Assembly: GCA_963691655.1 (NCBI GenBank)
Contig: OY829326.1
Span: 90,203,235-90,267,234 of the forward strand
Reading direction: 5' to 3'
Length of the DNA stretch: 64,000 bases
Source of the DNA: Toxonevra muliebris
Lineage: Eukaryota; Arthropoda; Insecta; Diptera; Pallopteridae
Part shown: positions 40,021 through 50,468 of the stretch, one piece after another
Layout of the letters: each line of letters begins with the position of its first letter
How positions within the stretch are numbered: the stretch's first letter is position 1
Translations under genes and position numbers: made by a program
The notes under the pieces: model-generated
Database searches by the model: none
What the model was told of the DNA's origin: nothing
Seen by the model: only the letters and a program-made list of their open reading frames with translations

Positions 40021-40369
40021 AAGAAAATTGTTCTAGAAACAACTATTCTATAAATGAATTTTGTGCTCCTATCGTCCGTCTGTTGATGTAGAGCGATCAA
40101 TTTCTTTATACAAACATTTTTGAAGACCCGATCGGAAAAGTTTTGCATTTCAAAGAAATTGTATTGTTTACGCCAATAAAATAATAAATTAAGATTGATC
40201 TCATGATTATTTACATATTTACTTAAATTCGATTTGAGTTAAACTTTTTATGTTCATTTTATATTTTTGTTGCTTTTTATAAATTTATTTTATATTTTAA
40301 AGTGAATTGTTTAAGTCCTTTGTTTGTTAAATTACGTGCAATATTTTTGTCTTTTTTACCGAAAAATAC

Positions 40370-40677
40370 CGATAGTCTAGTGGGTAGTGCACTAGACTTT
40401 CATCTGGGAGGTTCGGGTTCGATTCCCGTCTTCGTCTGGTGGTTAATTTTCATTACTTTCTTATATTCACTATCAATATGAAGTGTATGAGAATTATAAG
40501 ATAGTGTACAAGTACACACATTGGTTGGTAATGGCAAAACCACCAAGCCGATAAAAAATTGCCACACCGCCGTTCGGAATCGGCGTTAAACTGTAGGTCC
40601 AACTATGTGGTATCACAATGGGTCGTTCAGGCCTAAGTGTGTCTCTCGACAGCCACTCCAACCTAACCTAACCAACC
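40370..40677 (+). mobile_element. tRNA-derived SINE, full-length copy inside a hAT element
   Basis: The copy has an A box TAGTCTAGTGG (40375-40385) and a perfect B box GGTTCGATTCC (40418-40428), then the common SINE body and a 3' tail of CCTAAC units. Flanking direct repeats TACCGAAAA (40359-40367 and 40678-40686) mark retroposition into the hAT element that spans 39425-40832. The intact internal promoter boxes mean transcription by RNA polymerase III is possible, though activity cannot be read from the sequence. Confidence 0.9.
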
Positions 40678-40840
40678 TACCGAAAATATGCAATTAAAAA
40701 CAAAAAATATTGTTTTTAATTGCATATTTTATATGTTTTTAGCGCATTTTTTGCAGTTTCAGTTGCATATTTTTAAACTTTAAGTGCATATTATATGCGC
40801 ATATTTTTTAGTGCATGGAATTCCTTGCTCTACTGATCAG

Positions 40841-41173
40841 TCTCTTATTTGCAGCTCGGGTGCGGTATCTATATTTATTTTTTATTTGTCCGTTTCTTTA
40901 AAAATTTCCAATTTTGGGTTTTGTCCCTTTTGTAGTTACGTGCACGGACATCGAGCAGGACATTTTTTACATTGAGTTCAAAAATATTATGTTTATTTTT
41001 CTTGTTGGTCCCACCAAATACGAAAAACTATTCAACCCTTCAATCAAGAATTTTCAGCGTTACTTTTGGTCCCATACATATTAATTTTGTGCCCAACATT
41101 TTTTCAATTTCGATCTAAGGTCATTGAGTTTGGCTTGTTTGTCAAACTATTTAGATGAAATTAGGTAAGATCT
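40841..41173. other. unassigned stretch
   Basis: No feature is recognised. Confidence 0.5.
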
Positions 41174-41542
41174 TCAAATCGTTCTTTCACTGAATCGCTG
41201 AAACTTTAGTGCGGTCAAGTGATCAAACGATGGTTTCTGATAATTTACCGTTGTGCATGACTCTACATTTGAAGCTTTACTGCTGAATTCTGAAAAAGAA
41301 CTAGTCCGCCTGCATTGAAGGTTCATGATATCAAATGCGATCGAATAGTCAATGAAGCTCATGTGTAGCGGTAATTTCATCTGTTCGGCTATGATGAGGG
41401 AGGTGTTTTTTATATCGTGCATCGACCACTGTTGACTCTGGTAACGAGTATTCTCGTTAACACTATGAATTGTATGGGCAGATCTCCTTTCAGGTAAAAA
41501 TACTGAAACTTCAACAGAGAGATAGAAGTTCATAGAGGCCAA
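41174..41542 (-). pseudogene. possible LINE reverse-transcriptase fragment
   Basis: The minus frame contains EQMKLPLHMSFIDYSIAFD, which fits the first catalytic-Asp motif (FxDYxxAFD) of non-LTR reverse transcriptases, preceded by a stretch similar to the usual I..II.. helix. The later motifs (PQGS, YxDD) are not found, so this is a short fragment. Confidence 0.5.
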
Positions 41543-42940
41543 AGCACATGCACGCCAATTGACTGAGCTTTTTTCAATGGAAATGAGCTTTCTGAATTTT
41601 TGTATGCCATTATGCTGTTATGGCGTAGTCAATGCTGGCTCAAAAAACAGTTGGTTTGATCATAAGTATTATGTGTTTTTTGCTACTATAAATCAAATTT
41701 CTCTCACTCTAAACTCTTCTCTCATTACTTACTAGTTTCTTACCATAGATACAGCTCGATATAATTCGGGTAATTGAATAAGATTTAGTCAAACAAGAAA
41801 ATAATTTCATTATGACTTAAATTAGTGACTAAATTAAAATTTTCGAAAGCATATAAATTTAATTGATTAAAACGCAGAGCTTAGTTAGTGAGAAAATATT
41901 TTTACACTTATTTATATGAAATAAATTTGCACTTTCTAATGAGTTTTTAATTAATTACAAAGCTTAATTTCTGCTGTTATTGAAAAACATAAATAACTAA
42001 AACAAGTTGCATTAATGTCAACAATGAATTTATCTGCACTAGAAACTTTCTGGTATATTTAAATGCATTCATAAACTATTCATAAATGCATACATAAATA
42101 TTTGTATAACAAAATAGTTTGTGCATATACTTATAGACAGGAGCCTAAATTGTGTGTGAAAAATCAACAACAACAAATTGACGTCGTTACTTCAGCTTCA
42201 AAATTTTGAAGCTTACGTATTATGCTTGTGAAAATTACTAAAATTATGTTTGAAATGTACCCACAAGCGTAACGAATATAGGCATTTAAACGATAAGCCC
42301 ACGCGTGATTTTTCAAAGTTCAGTGCAAAATAATTGTTATTATTGAGCAAATATTTGTATCAAAAAAAGCATGGAAATGAATTGGGACGAAAATGCCCTT
42401 AGCTGAAATGCGGCAGCAAACACTGATGTACGTGTGTAGATTGATACTAAGAGATTTTCCATTGAAATTGCGAAAAAAAAAAGATTTCCCACACCAAAAT
42501 TTTGGACTCTGCACGTCATTATGAGTTACAAGTTAGAATGAAATGGCTATCCTCATGTGTTTTCAGGTTTCCATATGGTATTTTTATTACTGAAATGATA
42601 AAAAACTTAGTTCTTTAATCTCAAGTAAAAGACCTTGGATAAATGTCTTTTAAAAGAAATCAACCCAAAAAATGTGTGAAAATTATTTATATTCAGTTTT
42701 AATCAACTATGGCAATGATGTATGTGCATTAAAGGACATCACGCAAAACTGTTGTTGTTGTAGTACTCCTCTAAAAATTTCCAAAACAATCTAGCTTACG
42801 AAAGTCCATCGCAAGAACTCAAATACTTTAAGTAATATCGTAAAATAAGCTGAGTTTAATTTTCAGAAAACCTTCTTTTTTGTATGCTCAATGTGCATAT
42901 GGATTGTATGGGCGGTTTGAAAGCAGTGTTGTTACATTTA
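41543..42940. other. gene-free AT-rich stretch
   Basis: No gene or element is recognised. Confidence 0.55.
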
Positions 42941-42948
42941 TAATTTCC

Positions 42949-43922
42949 AATTACTGTATAAAAAAAATAAATTACTGTTTTTTTGGTTAAATTACTGTAC
43001 GTTTTTACTAAAAAACAAACTTATATTTAATATCAAAAACAAAAAAAAGTAATAACCAGGGAGCGGACTATGTGGAATCCTTTTTTTTTTGCGAAATTCT
43101 ACATGATGTCTTATGAAATATATACGCATTATTTTACTTTCTCTTTGACGACCTCGATAGTCTAGTGGGTAGTGCACTGCGGGAGGTTCGGGTCCGATTC
43201 CCGTCTTTGTCTGGTGGTTCGTCATAACTTTCTTATATTCACTATCAATATAAAGTGTATGAGAATTATAAGATAGTGTACAAGTACACCCATTGGTTGG
43301 TAATGGCAAAACCACCAAGCCGATAAAAAATTGCCACACCGCCGTTCGGAATCGACATTAAACTGTAGGTCCAACTATGTGGTATCACAATGAGCCGTTC
43401 AGGTTTAAGTGTGTCTCTCTACAGCTACTCCAACCTAACCTAAACTACTTTCTCTTTTTTTTCTATTTTTTTAAATTTTAACTTTTTCAATTTCGAATTT
43501 TCAGTGCTTTTTTTAGGTAATAGATTTTTTTGCGTTTTCTTACCCATTATTCATTTTTAATCCTTTACTATTTTTAATGGTCGATATTTTGTGAATGAAA
43601 TTTATATTTTTTGCTGTTTGTCACGAAACAAAAAATGGAAGTTGATGGATTTTGTCTGAAAAAATTTTAGAAAAGGTAAGCGCATCTGCAACTTTATTTG
43701 AAGGCTCCCTTGGTCAATAGTCATACGTTGACACCACGTAAATACTTTCCCCCACCATTTTTGGAACAGACGACCAAAAGACAATAAATGACATAAAATA
43801 TTATAAATAAAAAAACTTATCTGCATTTTGTGTATAGAATTTAAATAGTTTTACCGAAAAAGTTCCGAGCATAGTAAAACTTAATATTTACAAATTACTG
43901 TATATTTTTTCACTAATTACTG
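42949..43922. repeat. AATTACTGT repeats flanking a SINE
   Basis: AATTACTGT occurs three times at about 42949-42999 and twice at about 43893-43922, on both sides of the SINE at 43147. They may be subterminal repeats of an AT-rich element whose ends I cannot define. Confidence 0.4.
43147..43445 (+). mobile_element. tRNA-derived SINE with a shortened tRNA head
   Basis: The copy is flanked by a perfect 12-bp target-site duplication TACTTTCTCTTT (43135-43146 and 43446-43457). The A box is intact (43158-43168). The B box carries one change (GGTCCGATTCC, 43191-43201). About 11 bases covering the anticodon arm are missing compared with the copy at 40370. The body and CCTAAC tail match the other copies. 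Confidence 0.9.
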
Positions 43923-44370
43923 TCGTATTGTACATGGGTCTATTAAATGTAGGCTATGTCAAAATCTAAACCTTTTTTCACAGTGGAGGCTAAAATAATA
44001 AGGCACACGAAAAGTTCAAGGTCATTTGAAAATTTTGAAAATTTTAAATTTAGATAACATCCCTGTTCAAAATTGATCTGCACGTGTAACATCACTGTTT
44101 GAAAGTGACTGTATATTTGATGGAGCCTAAAAGTATGCAAAAGCTTTTACTTAAATAAATTACAAAGGTGAAAGCGTTGCCACGTTAAGCTTTTACTTAA
44201 AACAAATTTTCAAATTCAATAAGTTCCACGTCAACAAAATCTAAGTTTGACATTTTGGGTTTCAAAACCAAAATTTTCAGAATCTTCAACCCGTTTTCTT
44301 CTATCTACTTTCGTTCCCGAGATAACGAGAATGCACTTTGTCGTACACGCATTGTTTAATCGCATTGTTC

Positions 44371-44403
44371 TGCCGTATACGCCAAATCTTGGCGTATGCG
44401 GCA
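44371..44403. other. 33-bp near-perfect hairpin
   Basis: TGCCGTATACGCCAA (44371-44385) pairs with TTGGCGTATGCGGCA (44389-44403) at 14 of 15 positions plus one G-T wobble, around a 3-base loop. It is GC-rich in AT-rich surroundings. Confidence 0.75.
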
Positions 44404-44713
44404 AATTTTCAATACAAATTAATTTTTTTTTTCGCAGAAAGTTGTTTTACCGTTTTAAACTAAAAAATATACTAAAAAAACTGACGAAATACATGCAGTT
44501 TGCGGAACACTTTTTTTAAACACGCTCTATATTGATGAAAAATTGCATTTCGTTTCGAGATTTAATAAAATATGATCTCTAATTATCTGTTACGTATTCT
44601 TAATTGACACTTAATGCTTATGTTGGTTTTCAAAATCAATCAAATTTATCTTTTTTGCTATTTCCTAATCGGACGCTAATTTAGATCTTTATACTGTACT
44701 ATGTAAACTAATA

Positions 44714-45222
44714 TTGCGGACACACAAAAGAGAATTCCAGGCGAATTTAGCATTTCGTTAAAATGTAATGCAATGCAGAATTGCGTCATACAAAAACTTT
44801 CAAATGAAATTCAAAATTTCAGAAGAATTTCAACGAAATTCTCTTTAAATGCCGAAAGTAGCTCAGCAACCCTCAAACACATAGTTGTAAAAACACATTA
44901 AAAATATTCATTTTTAGACATTTTGCAAGTAATTGTTTTTGTTTTCATAATAGCTGTTCTTGTAATATGTGTTGATAAAAAAAGAGAGTGCAAAAATAAA
45001 ATAATGGAGCCGGAGAGCAACTTATTGCTATTCCTCTAATTATCCACAATTGCAAGATAAATTCTAGCTATTGAACTCCAATTGGAAGACCACATTTTTA
45101 TTTGCTTTTATTTTTACAAAACCACACAGAAATTATTTTTCAATGAAATTCCTTCTTTGTCGTGTGTCAATCTGAATTTAAAATTTAGAGTTTCAACGAA
45201 ATTCACTCTCGTGTGTCCGCAC
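44714..45222. mobile_element. 509-bp MITE with GCGGACACAC ends
   Basis: The left end TTGCGGACACACAAAAGAG and the reversed right end GTGCGGACACACGAGAGTG match at 14 of 19 positions, including a run of ten identical bases. TA flanks both sides (44712-44713, 45223-45224). AAATTC/GAATTT motifs recur in both subterminal parts. No open frame is present. Confidence 0.65.
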
Positions 45223-45224
45223 TA

Positions 45225-46639
45225 TAACAGTACTTTTGCTTAAATAAATTTAGCTCTGTGGCACAAGAGAATTCATTACGTTCGCTATTATTTCACACCC
45301 GCTGGTGAAAAGGCTTTCCAGCGCAAAACAAATTTTTTGAAATCAGTTTGTCTGGCACCCGAGCCACGCTGCTTTACCATTTTTAAATCTCTGTAAATAA
45401 TATGAATTCAATCCATATTGTGCATATCTATTTTGTTTTATCCATGGATTCTTTTATTCACTTTTATTTCAAAGCTATCTCAGCTCTACTCTGTTTTGAA
45501 AGCATTAGCCATGTTCTCTGAGTTTCAGAGTCTGAATGTGGTTTTCATTAAATTCAAAATGGATTTTTGTGCCAGTCAGCCTGGGCCTACCATCCTTAGC
45601 GAATCAGTCATTGTTTTACTTTGATGTTTGTCTGGAATGATTTATATCGAATTATTTATTTATTATGCGTAAAGTGTTCACAGTGTTTTCATTGCATTCA
45701 TAGGGAGGAAAAAAGCCGTGACCAAAGAAACTTGTTATAACCATAAAATATCGAGCTAATCCACTCTAATTCAACAAACCATTGATTTGCTCATTTCCGC
45801 CGTTCTCAGTTCCCCCGTTTAACTTACACTTTTAGCATATCTGACCATGAATGGCCGAACATATCAGAATTATTTGCCTTGACCCTTTCTTCTCAACTAA
45901 AAAAAATGTTATAGTTTTAATCTCGTAGATTTGAACTTTGTTAACAAAAAAAATTGAAAAAAAAAAGATTGAAAGAAGTTTTTGTGCAAGGCTGTAGAGC
46001 TTTCGGAATTTTGTACATTATAATGACCAAAATGCATGAAACGAGTAAAATTTCGAAAAAAAATTTTTTTTTGTTTTGCAATGTAAAATAAATTTTTAGT
46101 TAGTTTGTAAAATACTTTTAAATAAACGTGAAAATTTTAAACATTTTTGGAATTTTGGTTTATTTTTACTAAAATCGAGTATACGGTTTTTTGTTGTTGT
46201 TGATAAAACTTTCAATTCCATTATAAGGAATTGAGATCGGTAATTAAAATTTGTAAATTCCTAGGTAATGGAATTAAAAAAATTTTCGATTCCATTACAA
46301 GGAATTGTATTTTGTAATTAAAAATATATCAATCCCTTAAAGGAATTGAAAATGTAATTGAATAGAAAGAAATTTAACATTTAAGTGTAATCAATTACTT
46401 ACTTGGAATTTAATTCCAATTTAGTTGGAATGATTCCTCGAAAGTAATTGATTCCCTTTTAGTTCAATTCCAAAAAACCAAAACAAAAAAAAAAAATTCG
46501 GAAAACATTGTAAAATGCTTCTAATAAGCCATTACGTATAAAATTTGGGTCACTCTTCTCGTGTTTTTGAAAAAAATATGCTCCCAAAGCGATATTGAGC
46601 TACATTTCTTTTAATGTACTAGCAAATGTGATAACAAAT
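45225..46639. other. unassigned stretch with a GGAATT/AATTCC cluster
   Basis: No gene is recognised. Between 46210 and 46475 roughly a dozen GGAAT/ATTCC motifs occur in both orientations, often as TTCCATTAnAAGGAATT, forming many alternative small hairpins. Confidence 0.55.
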
Positions 46640-48412
46640 GCTTTTACCTTTAGAATATTTAGGTATTTGTGCAATGCGTTGTTATTTACAAACCAGGGTG
46701 CTTTTGCTTAGAATCTCAGTGTTATGGATTGATAGCGTTGTAGTATTTCTAAGTTTGAATTACTAGTGGTACCCCACAATTGAACTCCGTATGTCCAAAC
46801 TGGTTTCAATATCGTTTTAAAAAGTAGTAGTTTGTTCTCAAAACTCAGCTCTGATGTCGTACTCAATAACCAGTATATGCGTTTTGTTTTTATGTTAAGA
46901 TGTAGCCTCTTCGCTTTATTTTGTTTTTTCCAATTTAATCTTTTATCAAGGTGTAGTCCCAAATATTTAACACTGTTACGTTTAGGGATAGTATTTCCAT
47001 TCAGATTTTACGGAGGACATTCCCCTCTTCTTAATGAAAACGTGTTATTTGCTGACTTGACTTGTCACCTTTATTTTCCAAAGAAGTAATCATTGTTGAA
47101 TGTCGTCAAGCTGTTTCTGAACTAGATTTGCAGCTTCTGTAGGAGATTCATTTGACGCTAAAATGGCAGTATCGTCTGGATAAGTAGCAATAGTAACACT
47201 ATCAGTTTCAGGAAAGTCGCAAGTAAAAATTTAATACAGAGCAGGGCCCAGAACATAGTCCTGTAGTATTCCGGCTTTTATTTGACATATGGCTGATGCT
47301 TAGAGATGGCACTTGGGTAAATACCTAATAGGTAAATACCGGTAAATTAGGGAAAATTGGGTAAAAATGGGTAGAAACTGGGTATTTACCCAAATTGTGG
47401 GTATAAACACTGCTGTACAACATTTCATTTTTGCAAGAATAGGAAGGTGGAGGGTATTTTTATATTCTAAGACCCCCCATACTTTTTGATAATCAAACTT
47501 TTTCCCAAACATACTATAATACTTTTATCATTCATTTTGCCTGTAGGCAATATTGTTCCAAGCTGTACTTAAAAAACTCCTAAAATTTGGGGTATGGAGC
47601 TTAGATGAAAAATTATTATGTTTATAAAAAATGTGCTTTTTCCACTAAATAAATTTCTATAAATTTCTATAGACACCAAAAACGATAAAACATATATTAA
47701 GAATGTCCTGGTACAGTCTTAATAAAGCCATTTTCCTTATTTCATGTACCGTTATCCTGAAAACCAGACGTGATGGAGCAAAATGGTCTTCAGATTCGCG
47801 ACCGCGTATTAGCAACCCCAAATTACTTTAGACTACATGTCAAATCGCCAGTCCGATTTTGGCTGTTGCACAGTGTTATCAAAGGAGGATGAGAGTGAAT
47901 ATTTTTCTCCATCATTTAAAATCGACATTGATGCCAACGCCAATTGTAATTTATTTTGTATTTCCTTAAATGCAAAGTATATTTGCAGTTTGATTTCGCC
48001 GTACAGTGAGTTAGCACAAAGTGATCTAGAAAGCAATTTTACCATACTTTGCGTGAAAAATTATGCATTTTCCATAAATACCCATTAGGTAAAAAAATTG
48101 GTATTTACCCTCGGCTTGGTAAATACCCGGGTGTAAACCCATCACTACTGATGTTTCATCCTTTACTTAGACATAGAATTATCTTTAAGACCAAATAAAA
48201 TGGAGCTGGAAGTACATTTTTTAGTTTGTATAATAGCCCTTGATGCCCTTGATGCTCTGTCGAACGCTTCTTGAATGTCCAAAAATACGGAGGAGCAATA
48301 TTTTTTGCGTTCCAGAAAGTCAGTGACAATATTCACTATGCGATCATATTGCTCAGGAGTACCGTGCTTATGACGCTTGGTGATCCGGAACTATATTCTT
48401 ATTTTCTAGAAT
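46640..48412 (-). pseudogene. jockey-type LINE reverse transcriptase, split by a hAT MITE
   Basis: Read on minus from 48412, the frames give HGTPEQYDRIVNIVTDFLER and KKYCSSVFLDIQEAFDRA (first catalytic Asp). After the inserted MITE (47301-48147) comes a VLGP motif (near 47250), then FPETDSVTIATYPDDTAIL, the YxDD box with both Asp kept. Further on are SPTEAANLVQKQLDDIQQ and an open thumb region GLHLDKRLNWKKQN to LKPVWTYGVQLWGTTSNSN, ending ILQRYQSITLRF near 46710. This is the standard order of a jockey-clade reverse transcriptase. Frameshifts and stops are present and both the endonuclease and ORF1 are absent, so the copy is 5'-truncated and dead. Confidence 0.88.
47301..48147. mobile_element. 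847-bp non-autonomous hAT element inside the LINE
   Basis: Ends TAGAGATGG (47301) and, reversed, TAGTGATGG (48147) are followed by repeated GGTAAATACC/GGGTATTTACC motifs in both subterminal parts. Flanking octamers CTGATGCT (47293-47300) and CTGATGTT (48148-48155) match at seven of eight. TAG-type ends, an 8-bp duplication and iterated motifs fit hAT. Overlapping open frames on both strands near 47833-48088 resemble no transposase I recognise. Confidence 0.88.
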
Positions 48413-49759
48413 ATTACCAGCAAACAGACCTATAAGTTAGTACGAGGACACTGAGTTTTCAGGTTTATTTGGTTTAGGTATCATTATTATTTCAGCACAT
48501 TTTCATTGAGAAGGAAAGTTGTTTAATGAGCAAGATTATTCATTATTCTTATAATTGAAAGTAAATCGTAATAACTAAAAACAACAATAACTAATTATGT
48601 TCACCGATTTGCATGTTTAAGTTATTAAATTTTTAAGTGTTTGAAAATCCTTTGAGGGGGGAATTTCCGCCTGTTTCTCCACTTGTATCCGCGCCTGTAA
48701 GTAATCATGCATACTAACAGATATATAGAATTATCCTTATGACAATCACCGAACAACAAAAGTCCAAAACAAACAATGAAATTGTTCATTTTTAACCAGT
48801 TTTATTATAAGTGCATAACTCAAAGTTACATTGCTTTTTTATTTTTATCTGGAATACTATTCAAGTCACATTTATTCATTACTTTATGCTTTTGTATTCA
48901 AATAAAGTACAAACGCGCCAACCAGAAACGGTTCGAAATAGCCAATTTCCGGTTCATTAACGCAGTTCCGCATACAAACAATATTTTTGTTAGCTTATAC
49001 TCGAATGCGAAGTTTGCTCTTTAGTAATACCAAACAATTGTTTAGTAATTTAACAATGCATAAATAGTTAGCTGATGTAGATAAAAGTAAAATTGTGGAA
49101 TTGTGATAATATTAAATTCAATGAACTTTTAATTCCACTTAAAATTAAAGAAAAAACATTTGGCGCCACTTCTTTTACTTCGTATTTTTTTTTTCATTCG
49201 TAAAAAAAAAAACAAAAAATTATCATAGACAGACAAATTATTGGAGACGATTATATAAAACCATATGTTTTGGGGTTTCTAAATGGTAAGTAAATATTAC
49301 CTAACCTTAGATTAGGATTAAAAAATTACCGCTATCTTCCAAATCCTAACGGGTGAATTTTAAAATTAGTAAAAAAAAGTATCAAATGGTCAATTTAGGC
49401 GCTACGGGTGGCTTTCTGTTCAGTTGTATCAAAAAACTGGGTACGTCACTGGCTTAAGTGGCCTATTTTACCTAGGGCTAGATATCTGAAATTCTTTTAT
49501 ATGTAGGTTGAATGCTTTTTCCATACAAAATCCCAAACCCATTGTAAAAAAAAACATCCTTTTATATCACGCTTTTCGGAGTAGCGCATCCTGCTTTCGC
49601 AAATTTAAATTTTTTTTTTTCATTTTGTTTGGTTTTTAGCACCCTATTTTCATATTCTGCTGTCGTAAGGAAGACCTGAAATACTTTAGGCAAAATGTAT
49701 GGAGCAAGTAAGCCATCTAATATACATACATACTTATGCAATAGTACCAACACATTACG
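48413..49759. other. unassigned stretch
   Basis: No gene is recognised. A solitary hAT-like right end (ATCCGCGCCTG) stands at about 48687-48697 without a partner. Confidence 0.45.
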
Positions 49760-49767
49760 GTAATATG

Positions 49768-50079
49768 TAGAGTTCGATAGAACGTTCGGCATCGGCTTCG
49801 GCCAGATTCGGCCATAAATTTGGTGCTCGGCTTTGGTCAAAATAATAGCCGCACACAAGAATATTGGCACCACAGCCAGAATTTATGGTCTTTCTGCTCC
49901 TCCATCTAGTGTTATCATTTAAAAAGTAAAAAGTATTCATTTATTTTTATACTTTTTATAATTCAATTTCTGTTGAAATGTTTGGTTTGGCCTTCGGCTT
50001 CGACCGAACATTAAAGCTTTGGCCGAAGTTTGGTTAGGCTTCTGTTTCGGCCAAAAAATTGACGTTCGGTCGAACTCTA
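49768..50079. mobile_element. 312-bp hAT MITE with perfect target duplication
   Basis: It is flanked by a perfect 8-bp duplication GTAATATG (49760-49767 and 50080-50087). The left end TAGAGTTCGATAGAACGT and the reversed right end TAGAGTTCGACCGAACGT match at 16 of 18 positions. Many CGGCTTCGGCC/GGCCGAAG motifs occur in both halves, giving a GC-rich, self-complementary interior. It lies just beyond the donor side of the polyglutamine exon, in the next intron. Confidence 0.92.
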
Positions 50080-50235
50080 GTAATATGTATAGATATTGAA
50101 GAACGCGTTGTATTCACGTTTAATTCATGTATGATTTCTTGCATTTGATACACTTAATAAAATATTTTCTATTATCCTTTATTTAGTAGAATTGATAATA
50201 ATAAATATTACGGTTGATTTCAATTGAGTTCTTAC

Positions 50236-50468
50236 CTTATTTCTTGCCTTAATGTTTGATCTCCCAATAAAAGTTCAGTTCTACCCTTTGATATGCTACT
50301 GTTTGGACTACTTTTTAATTGTATTTGTTGTTGTTGTTGTTGTTGCTGTGTTTGTTTATCATACAAATGTTGTGAATTTAGCAAATTATTACTGTTGCTC
50401 TTGTTGCTGTCATCGATGACGCCATCAAAATATTGTATTATACCGTCTTCATTAAGTGTAGTTAGTAA
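50236..50468 (-). CDS. internal coding exon with polyglutamine run, next exon of the same gene
   Basis: This 233-base exon has a strong acceptor (pyrimidine-rich TTTCTATTCCAG above 50468) and a strong donor (AAATAAG|GTAAGAACT, intron from 50235). It begins in phase 0, matching the donor of the large exon upstream, and ends after two bases of a codon (phase 2). The 77 complete codons begin LLTTLNEDGIIQYFDGVIDD, a non-repetitive stretch that looks like a conserved motif. They continue through an Asn/Ser-rich part and a Gln run (eight Gln after KQT), and end near TELLLGDQTLRQEI. The Gln run is written mostly in CAA codons. The following exon must start with one base completing an AG-N codon; I could not find it in the 50 kb further along the gene. 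I do not recognise the protein family. Confidence 0.85.

Larger units (their letters stand above)
39425..40832. mobile_element. hAT element with decayed transposase and SINE insertion
   Basis: Inverted ends TAGAGCAAGGAATTCCATGCA at 39425 and, reversed, at 40832 are identical over 21 bp. Flanking octamers ATGATCAG (39417-39424) and CTGATCAG (40833-40840) match at seven of eight. Both subterminal regions are packed with TGCATATTT motifs, likely transposase-binding repeats by analogy with other hAT elements. A SINE (40370-40677) is inserted on the right. Confidence 0.88.

Noticed and set aside
40370..43210. Genuine tRNA genes
   Set aside because: The A and B boxes belong to SINE heads: the acceptor stem does not pair properly, the body continues for over 200 bp, and target duplications flank each copy.
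49562..49940. Minus-strand frames of 61 and 103 codons
   Set aside because: They run across the boundary of the hAT MITE and have no protein-like features.
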